DNA of 64,000 nt, taken from assembly GCA_903904685.1 (NCBI GenBank), contig CAIVDS010000021.1, positions 1 through 64,000 on the forward strand, given 5' to 3'. The DNA is from an uncultured Verrucomicrobiota bacterium (lineage in GTDB: Bacteria > Verrucomicrobiota > Verrucomicrobiia > Opitutales > Opitutaceae). Shown here piece after piece: positions 8,680-15,683 of this stretch (position 1 is its first letter; every line of letters begins with the position of its first letter). The notes under the pieces are model-generated. The model was given only the letters and a program-made list of their open reading frames with translations, made no database searches and was not told the DNA's origin. Both the position numbers and the translations under genes were made by a program.

Positions 8680-8716
8680 GGGCGCCGACCCTCTCCGGGC
8701 GGCGCCCTTTTTATTT
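8680..8716 (+). terminator. Intrinsic terminator after ilvC
   Basis: GGGCGCCG (8680-8687) pairs perfectly with CGGCGCCC (8700-8707). The stem encloses a 12-base loop that can itself extend the helix (CCC with GGG). It is followed at once by TTTTTATTTT. This is a textbook Rho-independent terminator ending the tRNA-Val/ilvN/ilvC transcript. The hemC ATG comes only a few bases after the T-run. Confidence 0.9.
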
Positions 8717-8719
8717 TCC

Positions 8720-9586
8720 ATGAGCTCTTCCGCTAAACTCATTCTCGCCACTCGCAAGAGTCCGCTCGCTCTCGCGCAATCGGAGCAGGTCGCCGCGCAC
8801 TTGCGCACCGCGCTTGGCGTCGAGGTGGAGCTGTTCAAGATCGTCACCACCGGCGACCAGCGCACCGAGTGGTCCCTGGAAAAACAGGGTGGCAAGGGCC
8901 TTTTCACCAAAGAGCTCGAGGAAGCCCTTCTGCGCGGTGACGCCGATCTCGCCGTCCATAGTTGCAAGGATCTCCCCGGCGAACTGCCGCCCGGTCTCGC
9001 CGTCGCCGGTTACCTGCCGCGCGAAGACCCGCGCGACGTGCTCGTGCTGCGCGACGGCGTCGAGACTCCCAAACTCGTTGCCACCAGCAGCCCGCGGCGC
9101 CGTCTTCAGTTGAAGATGATCTTTCCGGACGCCGCGTTCACCGAGATCCGCGGCAACGTGGACACCCGCCTGCGCAAGATCGCCCAGGATCACGTGGCCG
9201 ACGCCACCGTGCTCGCCGCCGCCGGCATGCGCCGCCTTGGGATCGCCGGTTGGAAGGACGCGACCTTTCGCCCGCTCGGCTGCGATCAGATGGTGCCCGC
9301 CGTCGGCCAGGCCGCCATCGCCCTCGAAACCCGCGTCGCCGACGCCGCGCGCTTCGCCGCCGTGCTGGACGCCCGCACCGCCCGCGCCGTCACGCTGGAG
9401 CGCGCCTTCCAGGCCGCGCTCGGCGGCGGTTGCCAAACGGCCTTCGCGGCGCACGTCACCGCCGACACCCTGTGGTTCTACCACCACGAGATCGGCGTGC
9501 GCACCCTCCCGCTGACCGCCGCCGAGATCGACGCCCCCGTCGAAACCGCCCGCCGCTTGCTCACCCACTTCGGTTTCAAACTTTGA
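8720..9586 (+). CDS. hemC: Hydroxymethylbilane synthase (porphobilinogen deaminase)
   Basis: Joins four porphobilinogens into hydroxymethylbilane in tetrapyrrole synthesis. The 288-residue product begins with the ATRKSPLALAQ motif. It has HSCKDLPGE, with the catalytic Asp at 84, the SSPRRRLQL and RGNVDTRL arginine loops, and Cys238 in GGGCQTAFAAH, which carries the dipyrromethane cofactor. The C-terminal domain is short but in range. The ATG abuts the preceding terminator and has no SD, so transcription must read through or start very close. cobA-hemD follows after a palindromic repeat. Confidence 0.96.
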   Translation: MSSSAKLILATRKSPLALAQSEQVAAHLRTALGVEVELFKIVTTGDQRTEWSLEKQGGKGLFTKELEEALLRGDADLAVHSCKDLPGELPPGLAVAGYLPREDPRDVLVLRDGVETPKLVATSSPRRRLQLKMIFPDAAFTEIRGNVDTRLRKIAQDHVADATVLAAAGMRRLGIAGWKDATFRPLGCDQMVPAVGQAAIALETRVADAARFAAVLDARTARAVTLERAFQAALGGGCQTAFAAHVTADTLWFYHHEIGVRTLPLTAAEIDAPVETARRLLTHFGFKL

Positions 9587-9679
9587 ACCACGAAGCGCAC
9601 GAAGAACACGAAGCAGGCTGCAACCATCGCTCTTCAGTTCGTCGTTCCAAACTTCGTGACCTTCGTGTTCTTCGTGGTT
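9586..9679. repeat. Palindromic CACGAAG-type intergenic repeat
   Basis: Left arm 9586-9613 and right arm 9652-9679 are imperfect inverted repeats built from the short units CACGAAG / CTTCGTG. They fill the hemC-cobA gap almost completely. Repeats of this style between genes are common in Verrucomicrobiota and Planctomycetota. It could fold in RNA or act as a mobile REP-like element. Its left arm begins on the last base of the hemC stop codon. Confidence 0.7.
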
Positions 9680-9694
9680 AATTAATTCCGTCTA

Positions 9695-11227
9695 ATGTCT
9701 ACTGGTATCGTTTATCTCGTTGGCGCCGGTCCCGGCGATCTGGGCCTTGTCACCTTCCGCGCCAAGGAACTCATCTCCGCGGCCGACGTTCTCGTCTACG
9801 ACTACCTCGTCCATCCCGAGCTCGTCAAATGGTGCCGCCCCGAGTGCGAGATCGTCTATGTCGGCAAACAGTCTGGCTTCCACTCGATCCCGCAGGAGGA
9901 GATCGAGACGATCCTCGTGAAACACGCCAAGGCCGGCAAGAAGGTCGTCCGTCTCAAGGGCGGCGACCCCTACGTCTTCGGTCGTGGCGGCGAGGAAGCC
10001 CGCACCCTCGCCAAGGACGGCATTCCCTTCGAGGTCGTGCCCGGGGTCACCGCCGCGCTTGCCGCCGGCGCCTACGCGGGCATTCCGCTCACCTACCGCA
10101 ACACCAGCACGTCGCTCGTGTTCCTCACCGGCCACGAAGACCCGACCAAGAGGCAAACCCAGGTGGACTGGCGCAGCTACGGCGCGCTCAAGCACGCCAC
10201 GCTCGCGATCTACATGGGCATGGGGAATCTAAAGTTCATCCTCTCCGAACTCGTCGCCGGCGGACTCGACCCGAAGACCCCCGCCGCCGTCGTGCAATGG
10301 GCTTCTCTTGGCCGCCAGCGCAGCGTCGCCGGCACCGCCGCCACGCTCGCCGGCCTCGTCGAAAAATCCGGACTCGCCGCGCCCGCCATCATCTTCGTCG
10401 GCGAGGTCGTGCGCGGCCACGAGGCCATCGACTGGTTCGAGCACCTCCCGCTCTTTGGCCGCCGCGTGGCCATCACCCGCACCCGCGACCAGAACGGCGA
10501 ACTGCGCGAAAAACTCGAAACCCTCGGCGCCGAGGTGCTGGAGTTGCCGCTCATCCGGATCGGCAAATACGTCGAGAAAGACGCGCTCGTCGAAATCCTG
10601 GCCGAGCTCGGCGGCTACGACTGGATCGTGTTCACCAGCGCCAACGGCGTGCGCTATTTCTTCGAGGATTTCCTCAAGGGCTTCCCCGACATCCGCGCGC
10701 TCGGCCTGCTGCGCTTCGCCTGCGTGGGCAAGGCCACCGCCCGCGAGATCGAGAAACACCACATCAAGGTCGAGTGCATGCCCGACACCGCCACCGGCGA
10801 CTCGCTGGCCGACGCGCTCATCGCCACCGGCAGCCTCGACAGCGCCAAGGTCATCGTCGTCACCGGCAATCTCACCCGCGACACGCTCGTGAAAAAGCTC
10901 GAGGCCGCCCGCGCCATCGTGGATCGCCTGCAGCTCTACAAGACCGAGAAAACCGATCTCACCGCCGATCCCATCGCCGACGATTTCCGGGAGAAAGGCG
11001 CCGACGCCATCCTCTTTGCGAGCTCCTCCGCCGTGCAGTCCTTCACCGACCAGGCCAAGTCGCTCAAGCTGGCGAAAGACGCCAGGCGCCCGCTCGCCGG
11101 CAGCATCGGCCCGCAGACCACCGAGACGATGAAGAAGGTCGGCATGGACATCGCCTTCGAGGCCAAGACGCCGAGCCTCGATTCCCTGATCGAAGCGCTG
11201 ATCAAGAACCTGAAAGCCAGCCGCTGA
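9695..11227 (+). CDS. cobA-hemD: Fused uroporphyrinogen-III C-methyltransferase / uroporphyrinogen-III synthase
   Basis: A 510-residue bifunctional enzyme. Residues 3-245 are the SAM-dependent methyltransferase that makes precorrin-2: VGAGPGDLGLVT at 9-20, GGDPYVFGRGG at 89-99, then VPGVTAALAAGAYAGIPLT and the TGHED motif. From about 254 (FGRRVAITRTRDQ) to the end is HemD, which closes hydroxymethylbilane to uroporphyrinogen III, with VFTSANGVRYFFE and ASSSAVQSF. It follows hemC directly, so the two steps from porphobilinogen to uroporphyrinogen III are adjacent. No SD precedes the ATG. Confidence 0.93.
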   Translation: MSTGIVYLVGAGPGDLGLVTFRAKELISAADVLVYDYLVHPELVKWCRPECEIVYVGKQSGFHSIPQEEIETILVKHAKAGKKVVRLKGGDPYVFGRGGEEARTLAKDGIPFEVVPGVTAALAAGAYAGIPLTYRNTSTSLVFLTGHEDPTKRQTQVDWRSYGALKHATLAIYMGMGNLKFILSELVAGGLDPKTPAAVVQWASLGRQRSVAGTAATLAGLVEKSGLAAPAIIFVGEVVRGHEAIDWFEHLPLFGRRVAITRTRDQNGELREKLETLGAEVLELPLIRIGKYVEKDALVEILAELGGYDWIVFTSANGVRYFFEDFLKGFPDIRALGLLRFACVGKATAREIEKHHIKVECMPDTATGDSLADALIATGSLDSAKVIVVTGNLTRDTLVKKLEAARAIVDRLQLYKTEKTDLTADPIADDFREKGADAILFASSSAVQSFTDQAKSLKLAKDARRPLAGSIGPQTTETMKKVGMDIAFEAKTPSLDSLIEALIKNLKASR

Positions 11228-11432
11228 TTCGCAGTCTGCAAAAGGAAGCTCGGGTTGACGCCACGGCGAGATTGCGCGGGGCCAGGGAATCTTATGCGCT
11301 CGCCGACTTACGCACTGCGCTGATCGAAGTCTGCGGGAGGGAGGGCGCACCGTCCCAGTGAGCCGGGAATGGTCAAACCCTTGCGCATATCGAAACCAGC
11401 CGGCTCCGGTGGCCTCGCACCAAGCGTAACAA

Positions 11433-11789
11433 AGATCTAAGTAATCCTAAAAAAGCATTAAGAACCCCTAACCAACTATTAAGTAAGACTAACTAACTAT
11501 AAAGTAATCCAAACGAACTATGAAGTAACCCTAAAAAACTATTAAGTAAGCCTAACTAACTATGAAGTAGTCATAAAAAACTATTAAGTAGCCATAACTA
11601 ACTATGAAGTAAGCCAAACGAACTATGAAGTAAGCCTAGCCAACTATTAAGCAGCCCTAAAAAACTATTCAGTAATCCAAACTGAGTATGAAGTAACCAT
11701 AGAAAAGTGTTAAGAAACCTTAACTAGGACTTAAGAAATCCTAAAAAAGACTGAAGTAAGCGTAAGGAAGATTGAAGAAGGTCCGGAAA
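11433..11789. repeat. Array of 21-bp AT-rich tandem units (16 in exact register, plus one decayed)
   Basis: Sixteen consecutive 21-base units run from 11433 to 11768 with no insertion or deletion, and a decayed seventeenth continues to 11789. The consensus is A(C/G)TAT(T/G)AAGTAA followed by GCCTAAMWA. By hand count, columns 8 (A), 9 (G), 11 (A) and 17 (A) are the same in all sixteen units; column 13 and the last four vary most. Units end in AAAAA, AACTA or AACGA. Every frame on both strands contains stops, so it is not coding. At roughly 30% G+C it contrasts sharply with its GC-rich surroundings. The 653-base intergenic stretch 11228-11880 contains nothing else I recognise. A small winged-helix gene starts 91 bases after it. 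Confidence 0.95.
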
Positions 11790-11880
11790 TCATCGAATGT
11801 GCGCTTAAATTCAGGGTCGGAACCCCAAAAACGTCAGTTTTACCCCAAAACGAGCCCATTGGAGGCCAAATTTTCATCTT

Positions 11881-12201
11881 ATGAGCGAAACCAACCCAAC
11901 CATCCCGGAACCGAAGCTCAGTTTGACGCAAGTCCTGACTCTCCTAAGGGACCCGGCGCGCTGGATCGTGCTGCGCGAGCTGAGCAAAGAGCCTGCGCTG
12001 CCCGTCGGTGAGCTGGCGCGGCGGATCGGGGGCCCGCCGAGCGCGGCCTCCAAACACATGGCGCTGATGCTCAGACTCGGCGTGGTGAAGTCGGTGTATG
12101 GCCGGATGTATGCGCTGACGCCCGCCTTTCGTCCAACCCCCGGCACGCTGGAGATCGACTTCGGCCACTGCCTGGTGCGTCTCGACCGCCCGCAGGCCTG
12201 A
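11881..12201 (+). CDS. Small winged-helix (ArsR/MarR-like) DNA-binding protein
   Basis: A 106-residue protein that is mostly one winged-helix domain. TQVLTLLRDPARWIVLRELS is the first helix pair, and LPVGELARRIGGPPSAASKHMALM (split over about 41-64) is the helix-turn-helix. The LGVVKSVYGRMYALTPAF wing follows. There are no cysteine metal-binding pairs typical of metal-sensing ArsR proteins and no ligand domain. It should bind DNA, probably as a dimer. Its position just downstream of the 21-bp array makes that array an obvious candidate target, which is inference only. Confidence 0.7.
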   Translation: MSETNPTIPEPKLSLTQVLTLLRDPARWIVLRELSKEPALPVGELARRIGGPPSAASKHMALMLRLGVVKSVYGRMYALTPAFRPTPGTLEIDFGHCLVRLDRPQA

Positions 12202-12287
12202 GCGAGCCTGTAGCTTGGATTGATAAAACTCGCCGAGGCCCTTTTGGTGACCACCCTTGGCGCAGCGCACAGTCCCAGTTCAGCAAT

Positions 12288-12788
12288 ATGTCCAAAATTA
12301 CTTTCAAGCAAGATTCGGATTTTGGCTGGGAGACGTTCGTCTTAGACGATGATCGACTGATCATTTGCAAAAAAGCTCTGAGCTTTGGCACGGAAACCGT
12401 GATCAAAATAAGTGATGTTTCTTCAGACTACGAACGGGGCAAAGGACGCCTTGGCCTGCTATACATGGTTCCTTTGACTCTCAGCATAATTGCGTTGGTG
12501 GTGACAGTTGCGCTTGTTAAGAAAGATTTGTCACTTGGAGAAGAGCTACCGATATTCCCCGCCGCTCTTACCGTAGTATTTTTATGGCACACCATTAAAG
12601 GCTACCGGCCGATTGATCTCTGCCGTTTTAAGGATAAAAACGGCAAGGTGTTGTTCGAATTGTTTAAGCCCAGAAAATCGTCGCCAGCTTACGAGGAATT
12701 TATTGCCGCCTTGATCTCGGCTCTGACAACAAGCCGGACGAAGAAGATGACATGGGGTGGTCAGGAGGGCGAAGAGCGCCCAACCTGA
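12288..12788 (+). CDS. Hypothetical membrane protein with PH-like layout
   Basis: A 166-residue protein of visibly lower G+C than the housekeeping block. An N-terminal beta-rich segment (FVLDDDRLIICKKALSFGTETVIKISDV) resembles bacterial PH-like domains. Two membrane helices follow at about 56-78 and 89-104, then another beta-type segment (CRFKDKNGKVLFELF). The last 15 or so residues are encoded by a 33-bp direct repeat and a strong hairpin and are probably acquired sequence. No function can be assigned. It resembles an orphan cargo gene. Confidence 0.5.
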   Translation: MSKITFKQDSDFGWETFVLDDDRLIICKKALSFGTETVIKISDVSSDYERGKGRLGLLYMVPLTLSIIALVVTVALVKKDLSLGEELPIFPAALTVVFLWHTIKGYRPIDLCRFKDKNGKVLFELFKPRKSSPAYEEFIAALISALTTSRTKKMTWGGQEGEERPT

Positions 12789-12935
12789 CCACCGATGATG
12801 AAGACTGACGCGAAGGAGAACAGCACCCGCGAACATGCCCCGCAAGGCGATAAGACCACCGGCGTAAAGCTGCGGCGGCTGAAGCTGGGGATCGGCGATC
12901 CAAAGATGACATGGGGTGGTCAGGAGGGCGAAGAG
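12744..12935. repeat. 33-bp perfect direct repeat (12744-12776 and 12903-12935)
   Basis: The two 33-base copies are identical and contain the cores GATGACATGGGGTGG and TCAGGAGGGCGAAGAG. They are 159 bases apart. The first forms the 3' end of the upstream open frame; the second lies in a short frame of 62 codons (12795-12983). The spacer is more GC-rich than the preceding gene. The pattern fits a duplication or the footprint of a small element. Confidence 0.85.
12756..12793 (+). terminator. Strong hairpin overlapping the stop of the preceding gene
   Basis: GGTGGTCAGG (12756-12765) pairs with CCTGACCACC (12784-12793). An inner stem of GGGCG (12767-12771) with CGCCC (12777-12781) closes on an AAGAG loop. 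Fifteen base pairs form with only small bulges. No T-run follows, so it may be a terminator of a non-canonical kind, a processing site or a recombination structure. The left arm is part of the 33-bp repeat; the second copy lacks a right arm. Confidence 0.55.
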
Positions 12936-12983
12936 GATGAAATTCAAAGGGGACTGGCCGTGGTCCCGTGTATTTCACCCTGA
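12795..12983 (+). CDS. Possible 62-codon orphan ORF (doubtful)
   Basis: The frame opens with ATGATG right after the hairpin and ends at 12983. Its product is hydrophilic and mixed-charge (KENSTREH, TTGVKLRRLKLG), with no signal, membrane or family features. Its middle is encoded by the second copy of the 33-bp repeat. I list it so the interval is described; it may be no more than a chance frame. The rest of 12789-13147 holds an attC-like stretch. Confidence 0.2.
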   Translation: MMKTDAKENSTREHAPQGDKTTGVKLRRLKLGIGDPKMTWGGQEGEEDEIQRGLAVVPCISP

Positions 12984-12994
12984 TGCCTAGGAGA

Positions 12995-13136
12995 GCCTAA
13001 CAACCACCGACACAGTCACATTAACCTTTGATCCGATGAAGTTCACCCAAAGCGGGAAACCGCCCCTCACGACAACCCCCTCGCACGGCTTCCCTCGTAA
13101 AGCCTTACTCAGTTGGTGCGAATAACACGGTTGGGC
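12995..13136 (+). other. Possible integron attC-like stretch
   Basis: GCCTAAC (12995-13001) fits the R'' box RYYYAAC, and GTTGGGC (13130-13136 by my count) fits the R' box GTTRRRY. The second box lies about ten bases before the next ORF, as in gene cassettes. The 142-base length is at the upper limit. Between the boxes I find only small hairpins (GCGG-GAAA-CCGC), not the extended imperfect palindrome of a good attC. Weak support. Confidence 0.25.
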
Positions 13137-13147
13137 AGAATCGAACC

Positions 13148-13450
13148 ATGAAAATCCGGAAGCGAACACTGTTGCTGTTTTGCCTACTGGCATACGTTGG
13201 CAGCTATGTGACGCTATCCTTAAACGGATATTACTATCCAGGGGCGTATGGTCTACAGGGCGAAAAGTGGTTCAATTGGTCGCCGGCCGGTTTTTCGTCC
13301 CGGAAGGAGTATCGCTGGAGCTACACGATGATGTTCTTTTATCTGCCATTATGGGAGGTTGATCGGATTTGGATTCACCCTGTGGATTTCGGAACAACGG
13401 ATGGCCCAATCATTTTCCTGAAAGATCTAAAACCGAAGAATGAAAACTGA
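13148..13450 (+). CDS. Small hypothetical exported or membrane-anchored protein
   Basis: A 100-residue product starting MKIRKRTLLLFCLLAYVGSY, a positively charged end followed by a hydrophobic stretch (7-22) that is a signal peptide or anchor. The rest is rich in aromatic residues (YYYPGAYG, WFNWSP, YRWSYTMMFFYLPLW). Base composition is clearly lower in G+C than the housekeeping genes. It is flanked by GCCTAAC motifs at 12995 and 13451, which suggests a cassette-borne gene. No family recognised. Confidence 0.5.
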   Translation: MKIRKRTLLLFCLLAYVGSYVTLSLNGYYYPGAYGLQGEKWFNWSPAGFSSRKEYRWSYTMMFFYLPLWEVDRIWIHPVDFGTTDGPIIFLKDLKPKNEN

Positions 13451-13490
13451 GCCTAACAATGCGATGGGTCCGAGCGGAAGGGGTCGCGGC
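13451..13490 (+). other. attC-like left half directly after the orphan gene
   Basis: Directly after the stop codon comes GCCTAACAATGCGATGGG, then TCCGAGCGGAAGGGGTCGC. It reads like the left half of chromosomal-integron attC sites (R'' box then an arm). No matching right half ending in GTTRRRY is present. Instead the sequence runs into a truncated copy of the thrH end. The rest of 13491-14001 holds that fragment and nothing else I recognise. Confidence 0.35.
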
Positions 13491-13558
13491 GAGTTGTGTT
13501 GATTTCGAGTCAGGCGGAGGAGCCTTTGGCGTCGAGCCGGCGGGGACGGTGGGGAACC

Positions 13559-13707
13559 GGCGCGCCCCGCTTACATGCGGGAGGTGATCTGGCTCAGGAG
13601 GTCGCCGTAGTCGTTGACGGCGGGAAACTGCGGGAACTGGCGCACGATGCTTTCGGGGGCGTGAAACAGGAAACCGTGGTCGGCCTGCGCGAGCATCGTC
13701 GTGTCGT
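13559..13707 (-). pseudogene. Truncated copy of the thrH 3' end
   Basis: 13571-13707 encodes DTTMLAQADHGFLFHA... to SQITSRM-stop on the minus strand. It is nearly base-for-base the last 137 bases of thrH at 15684-15820, with no gaps and about five differences over 149 bases including the trailer. Upstream of 13707 the similarity ends abruptly. An open frame continues upstream to 13804 with unrelated codons, so a hybrid reading frame exists, but it lacks the catalytic N-terminus. The two copies flank the SGNH/CBM9 gene. Confidence 0.9.
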
Positions 13708-14001
13708 CGCAGTCGGCGACGGTTTTTTCAGTCCAATCGGTCGCGCCAGGCAGGGTCGTCGCGACGGTGGGACGAATCTTGATTTTATCGTTCCCAATTA
13801 CCATTTGAATAAATCCGGAGGCGCTGTGGGATTTCTAGATCAAGGTAGCGTCACGAAACAAGATCGCGGTCTGGTCATCTTGGATAGAGGCGCTGAATGG
13901 GAATTGATACTCTATTTAAAGAAATGAAAAGCGATCCCAAGGGGCCGGGCCTCGGTCAGATGCTGGCTTGTCTGGCGGGCGCAATAGGGGAATATCTCCC
14001 C

Positions 14002-15624
14002 ATGCTTTTGAAACGCACCCCTGTCGCGCTGGCCGTCTCCCTGGTCTTATCCGTCGCCGCATTCGCGGGGAACGGCAGCTTCGTCAAAAACGGCGACACC
14101 GTCGGCTTTTTTGGCGACAGCATCACCGAAGCCAAGGTTTACGGGCAAATCGTCGAGGCCGTTTTCCGCCACTGCCATCCCGAAGCCAAGGTCGTCTTCG
14201 TCAACAACGGCCACAGCGGACTCCAACTCGCGGGAACCAAGACCGGCGATGTCGTCAAGGGCGACCCTGGCGTCGTGACGATCATGATCGGCATGAACGA
14301 CGCCATCAACGCCGCCTGGGTGCGCGGCCTGCCCATCGATGCCACCGTTGAAAAATACAAAAGCAACCTCCTCAGGCTGGTGCGCGAACTCAAGGCCCAG
14401 GGCAGGCGGGTGGTCCTCTTCACCCCCACGCTCACGGACGAAGGGGCCGAAGCCACCACGTTTAGAATCGAAGGCACCGGCCGACTCCTGAAGGCATTCG
14501 GCAAGGTCTGCGAGGAGGTCGCCAAGGAAGAATCCATCCCCTGCGTTCCCGTCCAATCCGAATTCGAGGACTATCAGGATTCGCTCCCCGGCTTCGCGCA
14601 ACTCCGCCCCGACGGCGTCCACCCCTGCGCGCGCGGCCACTACCAGATCGCCCGCTCCGTATGGACGCATCTCAACTTCGCCGGCCCGCTCGAAGGAGCG
14701 CGTGAAGTCTCCGCGCAAACCTGCGCCACCGACATCAAACTCTCCCCGACCTCGAACATCCTCCCCGCGGAGTCCGATTCCATCGAGTTTGCCATCACGA
14801 CCCCGAAACCCGGCCCGGCCAAACTCACCTGGAGCTCGGGACAATCGAGAGGCTCCGAGTCGCTCAACCTGACCGGCAAGGACACCTGGACGCTCAAACT
14901 GCCCAAAGACGCGCTCCCCCAGGCCGCCGGCAAGGCCGTCACCGTCGTCACCGACATTGAAAGCGGCGGCTCGCGGCAGATCTTCGTCACCGACGTTTTC
15001 CGCAAGACCGTCATCCGCGGCAAAGACGGCTCCGCGACCGGAACCGTTTCAAACGCGAACAAAGAACCGGTCGCCTCCTACCTTTTCAGGAAAAACGGCA
15101 AGGACCTCGTCTTTGAGGCCGTCGTGAAAAAAGCCGAGATCATCGAGGGCGCCGCCTCCTCATGGCCGTGGGGAGAGGGCGACGCCATCACGCTCTTCCT
15201 CGACGCGCGCAAAGGCGCCGACCTTGGCGGTCTGGGTTACGACGGCTACGTTTACCAGGTCTGGTTCCGTCCCAAAAACAATCCCTTCACCCCCGGCTTC
15301 CACCCGTGGGCGGGCAAGCACATGTCCAGTATCGAGACAGCCTACGGCGAAAAGACCCCCGACGGCTACAAGGTCGGCCTCCTGCTCTCCGGCTTCGTCA
15401 ACGGCCGTGAACGTTTCGACATGTCGGGCCGGGACTTCATCGCCTTCGACCTTTCCGTCATCCAGGCCCAGGCCCCCGGCAAACGCGAATGGCTCAACGC
15501 CCAGACCACGGAACGCCAAAACTTCCTCTACCCCGGCAACTGGATTCTCGTCGACCTCACTGGCAAATCCACCGGCGACTCCGCCTTGGGCGTCAGCACC
15601 TTCCCCGACGGCCTCGCCCCGTAA
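14002..15624 (+). CDS. Secreted SGNH hydrolase with C-terminal CBM9/DOMON-like domain
   Basis: 540 residues from MLLKRTPVALAVSLVLSVAAFA, a clear signal peptide; AGGGGA lies upstream of this ATG, which is why I prefer it to 13897. Residues 28-225 are a GDSL/SGNH hydrolase: FFGDSIT (Ser40), NNGHSG, MIGMNDA and DGVHP with the Asp-His pair. A linker and Ig-like stretch follows, then about 350-540 resembles a CBM9/DOMON beta-sandwich (SWPWGEGDAITLFLDAR, YVYQVWFRP). It likely de-esterifies polysaccharide outside the cytoplasm; the substrate is unknown. The gene sits between two copies of the thrH tail. Confidence 0.8.
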   Translation: MLLKRTPVALAVSLVLSVAAFAGNGSFVKNGDTVGFFGDSITEAKVYGQIVEAVFRHCHPEAKVVFVNNGHSGLQLAGTKTGDVVKGDPGVVTIMIGMNDAINAAWVRGLPIDATVEKYKSNLLRLVRELKAQGRRVVLFTPTLTDEGAEATTFRIEGTGRLLKAFGKVCEEVAKEESIPCVPVQSEFEDYQDSLPGFAQLRPDGVHPCARGHYQIARSVWTHLNFAGPLEGAREVSAQTCATDIKLSPTSNILPAESDSIEFAITTPKPGPAKLTWSSGQSRGSESLNLTGKDTWTLKLPKDALPQAAGKAVTVVTDIESGGSRQIFVTDVFRKTVIRGKDGSATGTVSNANKEPVASYLFRKNGKDLVFEAVVKKAEIIEGAASSWPWGEGDAITLFLDARKGADLGGLGYDGYVYQVWFRPKNNPFTPGFHPWAGKHMSSIETAYGEKTPDGYKVGLLLSGFVNGRERFDMSGRDFIAFDLSVIQAQAPGKREWLNAQTTERQNFLYPGNWILVDLTGKSTGDSALGVSTFPDGLAP

Positions 15625-15683
15625 ACCGGCTGGCGGGAAACCGGCCCGGAGGCCGCCTCGTCGGGCGCGATGGCGCGCCCCGC

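Noticed and set aside
9829-11361. 510-codon frame within the cobA-hemD region
   Set aside because: Arginine/histidine/proline-rich out-of-frame reading of cobA-hemD; the real frame has all family motifs.
11475-11600. Intron-like signals (AAGTAAG followed by CTAAC) within the array
   Set aside because: They resemble eukaryotic splice and branch motifs only because of the repeat consensus; there is no exon structure and the genome is bacterial.
11433-11789. CRISPR array
   Set aside because: Units are contiguous with no spacers, the period is 21 bases and there are no cas genes.
13496-13927. Plus-strand 143-codon frame
   Set aside because: Antisense to the thrH tail fragment; the same out-of-frame protein appears over the intact thrH.
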